Part shown: one piece after another, positions 10,981 to 21,213 of the stretch
Layout of the letters: the number at the start of each line of letters is the position of its first letter
How positions within the stretch are numbered: position 1 is the stretch's first letter
Origin: Gordius sp. MW1
Lineage: Eukaryota; Nematomorpha; Gordioida; Gordea; Gordiidae
DNA length: 64,000 bases
Direction of reading: 5' to 3'
Assembly (NCBI GenBank): GCA_964036665.1
Contig: OZ038526.1
Location: 11,346,001 to 11,410,000 of the forward strand
Made by a program: the position numbers and the translations under genes
Notes under the pieces: model-generated
The model's database searches: none
The model's input: the letters and a program-made list of their open reading frames with translations, nothing else
Told to the model about the DNA's origin: nothing

Positions 10981-12230
10981 ATTAATTTAATAAGTTTTTG
11001 TTTAATCGAACTTTGACATAAAATTTACCCCCCCCCCCCCCTTTCCCCCTTTTGATAACTTTATCTCCAAGGATCACTTGAAATATGGAATCAAAAATCT
11101 TAAAAATAAATCCGCTGGGTCAGGTTTGGGTTAAAATTTTGAGAAATTTTTGGAAAGGTTCGGATTGATAATTAACAAGTAATTATGGGTGGAGCTAAGG
11201 CTAAAAAAATAATTTTGCAAATTCTGCCGGGCTTCTTATTTTGGTAATATATTGCTAAAGAAATAATGGCTAACTAACTTATCTTGTCGTTGCTGGTGAA
11301 TTTTAGTTAAAAATTGTAAAATCTGGTCATTTCTAGAAAGGGTGTTTATGTCAAAATAGTAAAGCTTAGTAAAGGCTAGCTAAAACCAAAAAGATATTTG
11401 AAAATAACTGTTTTCATAAGATTAAATCTCTCAATCATTAACTTATTATACCATGCTTTTAAACATCTTGTTTCCAAAGGCTTGCAAATACCAAATTCAA
11501 ACTCGAACAAGGAACGAATTTATCTAACTTTTGCCCAAAAACCCAGCCTTTTTTCTTGTCGGATCAGCAGGAAAAATTACCCCAAAATAAATTTGGCGCC
11601 TTTGAGGCTAGCAATGTGTTGCAAGTTACTAATCCTTTCCTAGGGAGGCTAGGGTATGTCGCCCCCGCCCTCACAAAATAACCAAATTGTACCTCTGCCA
11701 CTATAATCCTTTCGCAAATAATGCCAAGCCAGCGGTTAGCGGATAAGAGGGTAAGATAGGGGTAGGGTAATAAAATGTTGTTTAACCTTGGCATATAAAA
11801 TAGGGAGGGGCCCCTTTTAAGATTCATCAGTTAAGTCTTGTGCAACTAACTTTCCCCTCCCCACTCTATCAAATAAAATCAATAATATAAGTTGTATACT
11901 TCGTGGGGGTATTCGTTTTCATAACCCCTGTGACGTAATCGATTGAGGGGTGGAGACATATTAATTTATTATTTTATTATCGATGCAGGTTTTTTAAATT
12001 AAAAAATAAAACATTCCTTAAAAAATAGGATTTAAATTTTTTTAAATACCCTTAAGAATTAGTAGATTGCATATTTTTAAACTAATATAATTCTTTAAAT
12101 ACCATCTTTAATTTAATGATTTACTATACTACACGTGGCTGATCTTATGCGAGGTTATAAGTTTGGTTTATTAAAACTTTTTACCAATTTTTTTGTTAAG
12201 TAGGCTATATAGAGGCGACAAAATATTTTT
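10981..12230. other. Gene-free stretch with a C-homopolymer
   Basis: A C-run with following CT tract lies at 11028-11050. The rest is AT-rich and non-coding. Short open frames at 11398-11827 overlap on both strands and show no domain, so I leave them out. Confidence 0.5.
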
Positions 12231-12339
12231 ATGTTAAATAAAAGTTGCGGGGGGAAAATAATTTGAAAATTTTGATTTATCGACTTGCCCTTTCCACGTG
12301 ACGCGAAATCGTCCTCTTTCTCTATTCCCTATTTTGTTC

Positions 12340-12910
12340 TTGTTAATACCATTGATAATATGAAATTTTGACCTTCCGCTGGCTACTGACCAATGAAAAA
12401 AATGACCATTGGCCAAATAAATCGAATTTTTTTTTCGTTTTTGAATTGGGTATATTAGGTTAACATTGATAATTACCCTATGCCCTCCACTACAAAGGCC
12501 TATGCCTCTACTGATATGGGTCCCTGTGCCCCTACCAAAGCCTATGCCTCTACTGATTGGGCTTCGAATCCCGGCGAGGGCAAATTTTTTATTTTTTAAA
12601 TTAATATTTTGTTCTTGTTAATACCATTGATAATATAATTTTTTGACCGTCCGCTGGCTACTGACCAATGAAAAAATGACCATTGGCCAAATAAATCGAA
12701 ATTTTATTTTTTCGTTTTTGAATTGGGTATATTAAGTTAACATTGATAATTACCCTATGCCCTTTCCTACAAGGGCCTACGCCTCTACTGATATGGGTCC
12801 CTGTGCCCCTACAAAAGCCTATGCCTCTACTGATGTGGGTTCGAATCCCGGCGAGGGCAATTTTTTTTATTTTTTAAATTAATGTATTGTTCTTGTTAAT
12901 ACCATTTAAC
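12340..12910 (+). repeat. Second array of SINE-like units with B-box
   Basis: Two nearly identical copies of a ~290 bp module: CCGCTGGCTACTGACCAATG, CATTGGCCAAATAAATCGAA, GCCTATGCCTCTACTGAT (repeated), then GGTTCGAATCCCGGCGAGG at about 12838 (GCTTCGAATCCCGG at 12551). The second copy repeats the first at high identity, suggesting a recent local duplication. Confidence 0.82.
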
Positions 12911-13048
12911 TTTTGAAATATTTGTATAAATTTATAATTAACTAATAATTTTGCATTTAATATCGCCCTATAGGCATTCTCGCCCCTTCCCACCTTTCTC
13001 GCCCATAAATTGCATAGCAAATATGCTACGTTTATACGGAATATAGAT

Positions 13049-13203
13049 GAGTTGTCTTCCCTTCCCTTCCCCTCCTCCCCTTCCCCCCTCCCCTTCCCCC
13101 CTCTCCTTCCCCTTCCCCTTCCCCTTCCCCTTCCCCTTCCCCTTCCCCTTCCCCTTCCCCTTCCCCTTCCCCTTCCCCTTCCCCTTCCCTTCTCCCCCTT
13201 CCC
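13049..13203 (+). repeat. (TTCCCC)n hexanucleotide repeat
   Basis: An uninterrupted run of CCCCTT/TTCCCC between about 13096 and 13190, flanked by less regular CT-rich sequence. The Pro/Leu and Pro/Phe open frames across it follow from the repeat and are not genes. It lies directly beside a truncated MITE (13226-13626). Confidence 0.97.
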
Positions 13204-13225
13204 ACGAGGGCCGAAGGCCCGAGTT

Positions 13226-13626
13226 TTTTATTATATATCTATAAAATGAATATTAATAAGACTTACAAGATTTTTCAAAAAAATTTCAATATAAAAAGGA
13301 AAAACTGATGTTTAATGTTTCAAATGATTAGATAAAAAATCAATATAAAACTCGACTCAACATTTAATAATGAATAAATTTAAATAAAATAAAATTATAT
13401 TTTTATTAAATTTTAATTAACAAATATTATTAATATTTAAAAAATATTGTAATTTATATATTAAATTTAATGGAGTGGAAGAGCGGCGCTCCTCCGCTCA
13501 AGCCCTAAAAGGAGCTACTCCCGCGCCCGCTCCTCATTTTAATAGGAGGGGCGCTCCAGCTTTTTTTGAAAAAATGTAGCAGCGCTCCGGAGCGCCGCTT
13601 CTGTAGCGCCGCTCCTTAACAAGACT
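13226..13626. mobile_element. Truncated copy of the 749 bp GAGCGGCGCTCC MITE
   Basis: Matches the right half of the element at 16995-17743: the same ATGAATATTAA...ACTTACA interior, then GGAGTGGAAGAGCGGCGCTC and the terminal CTTAACAAGACTG. The left end is missing and replaced by the TTCCCC tract. Confidence 0.85.
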
Positions 13627-13639
13627 GACCTAAGGTGAA

Positions 13640-13850
13640 TTAACTTAAATGTTTATGCTACTTTATTAATTAACCTCATAGCGTTTAGGTTAATTTTGCG
13701 CTCTAACCTAAACTATAAGCTTCTAATTGACCTCGAGGTTTAAGATTAATATTGACCTCTAACCTCGAGGCAGAGATTAGCGTTTCTAAAAGACCTTAGA
13801 GGTTTTCATGGAACCTCTAACCTAGCCTAAGGTTGACCTGGGCGTGACTC
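13640..13850 (-). repeat. 200 bp dispersed repeat, copy 2 (inverted)
   Basis: Reverse complement of the repeat at 6290-6505, with AACCTCATAGCGTTTAGGTT, CTAACCTCGAGGCAGAG and CTAAAAGACCTTAGAGGTT. The two copies face each other across 7 kb of repeats and MITEs. Confidence 0.8.
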
Positions 13851-13859
13851 ATGCCTAAC

Positions 13860-14562
13860 TTTTTCCCACCACTAACGAGAGAAGGGAGAGAGAGGGTGGA
13901 TTAGTAGATGGGGGTGGGTGGTGATATGTCTGAGTCTAGCTCAGAGATTAACTCGCAGCGCGCTTAAATTATAAAGCAAAATATAGAAGCGTATAGAAGA
14001 GAATTTTATAAAAATATGCTTTGCTCAATAGAGTCTGCAGGGGCCGAAAAATTTCTTACCAGAACTGGATCGCTCATAGGTGGACGACCTATGCAAAAAA
14101 AATCAGGATCTTCTTGCATGTATTTCTTTAAAGACGTAGCCAGGGGGGGGTTACTTTCCTCTAATTTTTAATATTGGTTCAATATTAAGATTGTAACTAC
14201 AATTTTAAAAAAAGATTATTTTGCCCCTCACTAAAAAGTATGGATTTCTTTAAAAATTCTGTAACCGTTTTCTACATTTCAATTAATAGACCTCTACTAA
14301 GTCAACAAGACGTAGAGTGTTGGTGTCTTTGAGAGCATAGTAATTAATAGCATGATATGTTTTTTGAAAATACCTTCAAGTTTTTCCATTAAATCTCTAG
14401 ATAACTTAAATAGTAAAACTTACTTACCCATGATGGCGAATTTTCTTAAATTGGTAAAACTTCGTATAAATATTATTATTAATAATACAACTTGTTTCTT
14501 AATTGAAGTTTAATTAAAATAATTTATTTTAATTGATATGGTATATTAAGGCAATTGTTGAC
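13860..14562. other. Gene-free stretch with a half MITE
   Basis: Contains GACGTAGCCAGGGGGGGG at 14135-14152, the left half of a GGCGTAGCCAGG-type MITE. Otherwise AT-rich and non-coding. Confidence 0.5.
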
Positions 14563-15872
14563 CGCAAATCTTCAAAAATATATTTTCTAATAGTAGAACA
14601 TCTTTTTGTCATATAATAAGTCAATTTTCAAAAAAAATAATTTAATGCAATAAAAAATGTTGATTATGACATTTTTTTCTAATAGTAGAACATCTTTTAG
14701 TCATATGTTCTTCTTCTTCTTCTTTCTATGACTGTTTGTCACCTAGGCTGGTGGTCAGTCCTTTCAGCATTAGTTGCCATTTATTTCTATGTTTACATAT
14801 GTCTTATCTTGTGGACTTTCATATCGTGCCGTATTTATGAATCCAGGTAAGCTTGGGTCTTCCTCTCCTTCGATGATATTTTTCGCAGGAGGAGAGGAAG
14901 ACCCAAGCTTACGTGGATTCATAAAATACGGCACGATATGAAACTCCACGAGATAAAGAAAGACCTATGTAAACATAGAAACAAATGGAAACTAATGCTG
15001 AAAGGACTGACCACCAGCCTAATAAGTCAATTTGCAAAAAAAATATTTAATCCAATAAAAAATGTTGATTATGACATCTGTCACCACTGTGACCGCAGAT
15101 CTTCCTAAAAATATTTTTTCCTATAGTACAACATCTTTTAGTCATATAATAAGTCAATTTTCAAAACAAAATATTTAATTCAATAGATAATGTTGATTAT
15201 GACAAGTGTCACCACTGTGACCGCAGATCTTCCTAAAAATATTTTTTCCTATAGTATAACATCTTTTAGTCATATAATAAGTCAATGTTCAAAAAAAATT
15301 TAATCCAATAAAAAATGTTGTTTATGACATTTGTCACCACTGTGACCGCTTTCTAAAAATATTTTTTCCTATAGTACAACATATTTTAGTCATATAATAA
15401 GTCAATTTCAAAACAAAATATTTAATTCAATAGAAAATGTTGATTATGACAAGTGTCACTACTGTGACCGCAGATCTTCCTAAAAATATTTTTTCCTATA
15501 GTGCAACATCTTTTAGTCATATAATAAGACAATTTTCAAAATAAAATATTTAATTCAATAGAAATTTTGATTATAACAAGTATCACCACCGTGACCGCAA
15601 ATCTTCACAAAAATATTTTTTCTAATAGTACAACATCTTTTAGTCATATAATAAGTCAATTTTCATAAAAAAATATTTAATTCAATAAAAAATGTTGATT
15701 ATGACATTTGTCACCACTGTGATCGCAAATCTCCACAAAAATATTTTTTCCTATAGTACAACATCTTTTAGTCATATAATAAGTCAATTTTCAAAAAAAA
15801 ATTTAATTCAATAGAAGATGTTGATTATGACAATTGTCACTACTGTGACCGCAAATATTCACAATTTTTTTT
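14563..15872 (+). repeat. Minisatellite, period about 120-129 bp, about nine copies
   Basis: The unit contains GACCGCAGATCTTCCTAAAA, CCTATAGTACAACATCTTT, TAGTCATATAATAAGTCAA and AATGTTGATTATGACA. The TAGTCATAT module recurs at 15140, 15268, 15388, 15514, 15641 and 15770, giving the period. The second unit is broken by the insertion at 14707-15022. Confidence 0.93.
14707..15022. mobile_element. Inverted pair of LINE 3' ends inside the minisatellite
   Basis: The left arm (minus) and right arm (plus) are near-identical and meet at about 14880. Translated, the right arm reads GRPKLTWIHKIRHDMK followed by KHRNKWKLMLKGL, the C-terminus of an RTE/jockey-like LINE ORF. The left arm read on the minus strand continues through a stop to GACAAACAGTCATAG and a (GAA)n tail, while the right arm has no tail. 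It belongs to the same family as the LINE at 33570-35235. Confidence 0.85.
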
Positions 15873-16100
15873 TATATAAAACATATTGATTCACTACCTA
15901 CTTCTATAATGCATAATAATTAACTATAATTTACTAGAGATTATATTATAATACTATTAAAATTGATTATGACGTCACATTATGAAAAGTTTCCACTCAG
16001 TTACGTCATAATACATTTATTTTTATTTTCTTCAATTAAAAGTTCTTTACCTATACAGCAAATATGATGAACAACATAAACAAATTGATATATATGCATG

Positions 16101-16368
16101 CCCCACCCAAAACGACCAAAACCAAACCAAAAGGTTAATAATATTATCCACCCAAACCCTTTGGGTGTTTAATACACCCAAAGCTAAACGCCAAAGGTCG
16201 CCTAAAAAAATTCACAAAACGCTTCGGGTGTTTTTTACAAAAGCGCCAAACGCCAAAGCCCTCCCAAGAAAATTCACCTAACACTGAAAAGGCTGGGTGA
16301 AAATAAAGCCAACAACTAAGCTTAGCAATACGCTGGGAAAAACCAGCCAGCCGTTTTTACAACACTAG
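16101..16368 (-). mobile_element. Remnant of the TAGTGTTGTAAAAACGGCTGG MITE family
   Basis: The right end GCCAGCCGTTTTTACAACACTA matches the inverted terminus of elements at 29737 and 32990. The interior has repeated CCAAA/TTTGG motifs typical of the family. The left terminus is not recognisable. Confidence 0.6.
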
Positions 16369-16369
16369 A

Positions 16370-16986
16370 ATATATATAGTTCAAATTAGTCTCTAATTAA
16401 AATTGCTGATAGATGGCGCTAATTAGAGGTTACTTTTAATTTAATTGCGGCACTCCTGGGGATACTGTTGCTCTAAAAATGTTTAAGCCATCTCTGCTCC
16501 ATAAGTCAAATTCAATTTATACCAATCAAAAATCAATTATAAGGTCTAGATTTATTGTACTTATCTAGCAAATTCAATATGCCTATAATAGCATTGAGTT
16601 ATTCCAGAGTAATTTTATCTTGTGTTCTTTGGTTGCAAAGTTTCACTATACTCTTAATTTTTTTATTTGCAATAAGTAATTTAAAATAATTTTTGTTAGG
16701 TCAATTAACTCTTCTTCATCTTTATCTCCTGTTAACTCACTCTCAGATTCATGACTACTCATGTAGATAATAATCAGAATCATCAAGAACTACTTGAAAA
16801 ATGTTATAACTGTTGTGTTTATATACCATCTTCAGACAAAGAACTATCAAAAATACTACACTTTTTAAGATTAGACATATTAAAAAATCAAAATATGTGG
16901 GAAAAATCACAAAAATCAGCACTTTGAAATACCACGAGGAAAAATTAACATGTTAAAATCAGAGTTTAAAATTTAAATATCTTTAA
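16370..16986. other. Non-coding stretch related to a MITE interior
   Basis: 16841-16970 is similar to 20173-20270, the interior of the hAT MITE at 19961-21213 (CACTTTTTA, GAAATACCACGAGG). No gene was seen. Confidence 0.5.
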
Positions 16987-16994
16987 ATAAAAAG

Positions 16995-17743
16995 CAGTCT
17001 TGTTAACGCTCCTTTTTAAAAGTAGCGATGCGAACTCCCATTACTACATATTAAAAGGAGCGCTCCCGCTCCAACTAATGGAGCGGCGCTCCATAACCGC
17101 TCCTTTGATTTTCATTTTTTTATGTAGGTACGCGAAACAAAATCATATTTTTTCATCAAAACGTTTTATTTATATTATATGATATATCAAAATATTTATA
17201 ATATTTTATTAGCTTTTAAAAGTAATAAATTTTCTAAATGAGAATCTAACAAACACCCACGCCTCTCCCCTAAGACCTGTTTTGCGATACTACTTCTTCA
17301 TCTTCTATAATCTCTATCTCTAGATCCATAATAAAACTATTTTTTATTATATATCTATAAAATGAATATTAAATTAATATGACTTACAGTTAAAAGATTT
17401 TTCAAAAAAATCAATATAAAAACGAAAAACAGATGTTTAATATTTCAAATGATTAGATGAAAAATCAAAATAAAACTCGGCTCAACGTTTAATAAAGAAT
17501 AAATTAAATTTAAATAAACAAAAATTATATTTTAATTAAATTTTAATTAACAAATATTATTAATATTTAAAAAATAATATAATTTTATATATTAAATTTA
17601 AAGGAGCGGAGAAGCGGCGCTCCTCCACTCCAGCCCTAAAAGGAGCGACTCCCGCTCTCGCTTTTTTAAAAAGGAGGGGCGCTCCAGCTTTTTTTGAAAG
17701 AATGTAGCGGCGCTCCGGAGCGGCGCTCTCCTTAACAAGACTG
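16995..17743. mobile_element. MITE (749 bp) with GAGCGGCGCTCC subterminal repeats and perfect TSD
   Basis: The left end is CAGTCTTGTTAACGCTCC and the right end CTCCTTAACAAGACTG, inverted. Both flanks carry ATAAAAAG (16987-16994 and 17744-17751), an 8 bp target duplication as in hAT elements. Subterminal GGAGCG/CGCTCC motifs cluster at both ends. The interior has no gene. A truncated sister copy lies at 13226-13626. Confidence 0.94.
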
Positions 17744-17751
17744 ATAAAAAG

Positions 17752-18614
17752 AAATGCATATAAAAAATTTCTTCACAAATGTGTTTACAATAATGGATTT
17801 TAATAATATAATTCAAAAAAAATGTTGAAAAATATTTTTTTTGCTTCATATTATGGAAGGTGGGGTCCTGGAAGATCCCTGGCATCTAAAACATTTTCTA
17901 TCTTATAACCTATTGTATAAAAACTAGCCAAATTTTGCAGACATATTCTAGGGTAACTTTTGGTGAGCTACTGAAAATTGAAGTTATAATAATCACTAAC
18001 TTATTTTGTACAGCATTTTTAAACGGCTTGGGGTCCTCATGATCCCAACCGACCTACGAAGTGTTTAGGTTAAGGGCATCGCTCATGCAAATTGAGAAGT
18101 GCAGTACATCGATAGGGTTTTAATAGCTGATTTTTACCCTGCATATGAGAATTTACTTTTTTACCCTACTTAGAAATCGGTTGTCCTGCATCAACTATCG
18201 CCGAAACCCATACCGCCCCTAACGAATACTTTCATTAATTCTTATATATAAAATCTTGAATATATTGAATCCTTTCAATAAAAATCCAAATTTAAAAAAC
18301 ATATTGTATTTAGTTTAGGGACCTTAACTTTTGATTAACTTAATAAAAATTACCGAGGACTAATCTTAAAGCAAGTTTAATAAATGATTAATAAGTTGAC
18401 AACTTTATGCTTATATTGAAAATTGTTTAACATTGTGGCAATAATTTTTCTATTAGTTCCAATGCTGTACCCGACGCTTATATAATGTTAATTAAGGATA
18501 TATTAGAAACACAACCTACGACGGTCCCAAGTCCGTATGCAAAAAGTGGAGGGTTGGTCAGTTCGGAAACGGCTATAAAAACCAAATCCAAAATCATGAT
18601 AGTTTAAAACAAGA
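17752..18614. other. Gene-free stretch with a MITE right half
   Basis: 17998-18072 matches the right half of the palindromic element nested at 20694-20948 (CAGCATTTTTAAACGGCTTG, then GAAGTGTTTA). At 18457-18500 a short motif, GTACCCGACGCTTATATAAT, recurs at 34489 inside the second LINE relic. No gene. Confidence 0.6.
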
Positions 18615-18619
18615 TTTTA

Positions 18620-19960
18620 CAACAGAAAGCTAGGACGTCCTCCGCAAAATACGCGCACTGCATACCCTGCCGGGCAATGTGAAAAATACACTAGGGTTAC
18701 TGCCAATTCACAACCAAAGCGGTTAAGGAAATTAGTTGTGGAAAGAATGCGAATAACGTGCTGTAATGTGGGAACGTTAACGGGGAAGAGCATCGAGGTC
18801 GCACAAATGCTAAAAAGAAGAAATATACACATTGCCTGCCTACAAGAGACGAGGTGGAACGGAACGAAAGCTAGGGAATTAGGAGAAGGATACAAGCTTT
18901 TATACAGTGGGTCACCAAATCGTAGAAATGGGGTCGGTATCGTTCTAAGCGAATCGTTCAAGGATAAGGTGATGAAAGTCAAGAGTTGTTCCGACAGGTT
19001 AATGTGGGTGAAGATTGTAGATCAAGGGGGCCTTCTAACCGTTATGTGCGCGTATGCTCCCCAAATTGGGTGTATGGAATCAGAGAAAGACATATTCTTC
19101 GATTCATTGGAAAAAGAAATACAAGGAATCCGACAGGAAGAAAGGCTAATTATTGAGGCCGATTTCAACGCTCACGTTGGGAAAGATCGTCTCGGGTATG
19201 AACGTAATCATGGAGGCTATGGGCATGGTCTGAAGAACAAAGAAGGGGAAAAATTTCTTTAAGTATCCCAAGCATATGACATGGCGACCGTTAACACCTA
19301 TTTTCAAAAACGCGAAGATCACATTGTGACCTATAGAAGTGGGAAGCATTTTAGTCAAATTGACTATTTGCTTATACGGCGAAAGGACTTATGGAGTATC
19401 AAGGATTGCAAAGTAATACCGGGAGAAGAAATCGCCAGGCACCATCGTCCCCTTGTTATGGATCTTGACAGAAGAGTATTTCCCGAAAGAAGAAAGGTCT
19501 ATGAACCTCGAATTCGATATGGAAGGCTAAAGGATACGTCGACAAGCGAAAAATACCATCAAAAAGCATCCTAAATCTTGGGTGCAAGGAAGTTGCAAAG
19601 GAACGTAGACGACGATTGGGAGACGTTGTCTAAGGACATAAAGGAAACAGCGATTCGTGTTCTAGGACAGACCAAAGGAGGCAAAGCTATGAATAGAGAA
19701 CCATGGTGGTGGGATCAATCTGTCAGAGATTTCATCGAAAGAAAGAAAAATCTATAAAGACGGTGGCATAAATCAAAAAAGTCGGAGGATTATCAAGAGT
19801 AGAGGGACGCAAAAAGGGCCGCAAAAAAGGCCGCTGCAATAGCGAAGAATGCCGCCTACACAGAGATGGCAAACAAACTGGATCATAAAGGGAGTTATAA
19901 GCTAATGTACAAATTGGCCAAGATAAGGAAGAAGAAAAGTCGCGATGTCGGAGTTCTTAA
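18620..19960 (+). pseudogene. LINE endonuclease domain (EEP family)
   Basis: The first ORF part cleaves target DNA to prime reverse transcription. ITCCNVGTLTGKS carries the first catalytic Asn, LQETRWNG the catalytic Glu, DFNAHVGKDR the Asp-Asn pair, SQIDYLLIRR the distal Asp, and ARHHRPLVMDL the terminal His. This is the full motif set of the exonuclease/endonuclease/phosphatase fold in the group usually annotated as craniofacial development protein 2-like. A TAA at 19261 and a frame shift near 19575 break it. Downstream, MNREPWWWDQSV is the conserved linker between endonuclease and reverse transcriptase. Confidence 0.92.
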
Positions 19961-21213
19961 CAGAGGTCAGATTTGTTTAAATTTTTTTGCCCGAACCCGG
20001 CCCGGTTTGATTTTATGATTAAATTGCCCGCCCGGCCCGCCCGAACCCTTCTCAGTGTCCGCCCGGCCAGGCCCGAAGCGCAAGAACTCCCCGAAATGCC
20101 CTCCCGGCCCGGCCCGAAGCGCAAGAGCTGCCCGAAATGCCCGCCCGGCCCGGCCCGAAGCGCAAGTAAAAGTATTACACTTTTTATTATTAAACATGTT
20201 AAAAAATAAAAAAACGCAGGATATCACACAAATGAACACTTTGAATTGAAATACCACGAGACTTACTTGAAATTGAATGGATTAAATACTGTAAAGTAAA
20301 TGTGAAAAAGAAAATAATAGCGAAGCGATTAAATTTAGTAGAATGAAAATGAATATGAAAACGTTTTTAAGAGAGTTGGATGTTTGTCTAGACTGCACGT
20401 GCACGCACATGCACAGCACATGCGTTCGTTAGTTAGCAATAAAAAAAGGAGAGGACGTAAAAGTAATAGTAAAGTAAATATTCAACAAATTCATTAAAAA
20501 TGCGATACTCTCAACAAGGGTTAAATAAAGGGTACAGACAGAGATCAGAAGAATGCCCGGCCCTTAATAAAGCACACTAAAAAAATAGAATTTTAATTAG
20601 CATTTCGAATCAATCAAATTGTGTTGTGTTGAGCCCACGGTCATGGAGGGATAAAAATATGCATCTTTCATATTATTACAAGTGTGGTTTGGTTAACACT
20701 TCAGAGGTTGGGTCAAAAATGTTAACACGGATGGTATTTGGGGTATTAATTACCCCAAACTAATAGCTATAACTTAGATATTTTATAATTTAAACTTGTC
20801 AAAATTTGTTAATATATTAATTTGTCTATTTGATCAAGTGGTTTTAATTTTATGCCTATAATTATAGAAAACGAATTTATTTTGCACAGCATTTTTAAAC
20901 GGCTTGGGGTCATTACCATTATAACCCCACCCGACCTCTGAAGTGTTAAAGGTGAAGCTGTGTAAGGCAATTCAATCTAGCTAGAAATTTTCAAAAATAA
21001 TCCATTTTATATAAAAAGTCACACCCTACCCTAGCCCTACAATAATTTATTTATGCCCGAATCTTATCAAAGCGTGCCCGCCCGGCCCGAAAAGTAAAAC
21101 GTGCCCGCCCGGGCCCGCCCGAAAGGTAAAATTTAAGACAGTTGACCGGCCCGGCCCGGCCCGTGGGCCGGGCCAGGTCGGGCAGCGGGCCGGGCCGGGA
21201 AATCTGGTCTCTG
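19961..21213. mobile_element. hAT MITE (1253 bp) with CCCGG/GCCCG arrays and perfect TSD
   Basis: Begins CAGAGGTCAGATTTG and ends AAATCTGGTCTCTG, inverted. The flanks carry GTTCTTAA (19953-19960 and 21214-21221), a perfect 8 bp duplication of the LINE sequence. Dense CCCGGCCCG arrays lie inside both ends (19989-20165 and 21066-21200). The interior is AT-rich and holds a nested palindrome (20694-20948). Open frames rich in Ala, Arg and Pro over the arrays are compositional artefacts. Confidence 0.95.
20694..20948. mobile_element. Palindromic MITE with TA-flanked ends, nested
   Basis: The ends are TAACACTTCAGAGG and CCTCTGAAGTGTTA. The terminal TA on both sides fits a TA target duplication around a 12 bp terminal repeat, ACACTTCAGAGG, a mariner-like pattern. 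A half copy lies at about 17998-18072. Confidence 0.7.

Noticed and set aside
13010-13249. Two Pro-rich open frames of 79 and 65 codons
   Set aside because: They are translations of the TTCCCC repeat in two frames.
14563-15872. Regular repeats with apparent spacers, CRISPR-like at first sight
   Set aside because: The period is ~125 bp, the whole unit is repeated rather than a short repeat with unique spacers, and the DNA is eukaryotic. It is a minisatellite.
18617-18982. Minus-strand open frame of 121 codons
   Set aside because: It is antisense to the LINE endonuclease, which has the full catalytic motif set on the plus strand.
19967-20257. Three overlapping open frames rich in Ala, Arg and Pro
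   Set aside because: They come from the CCCGG array of the hAT MITE and have no conserved domain.
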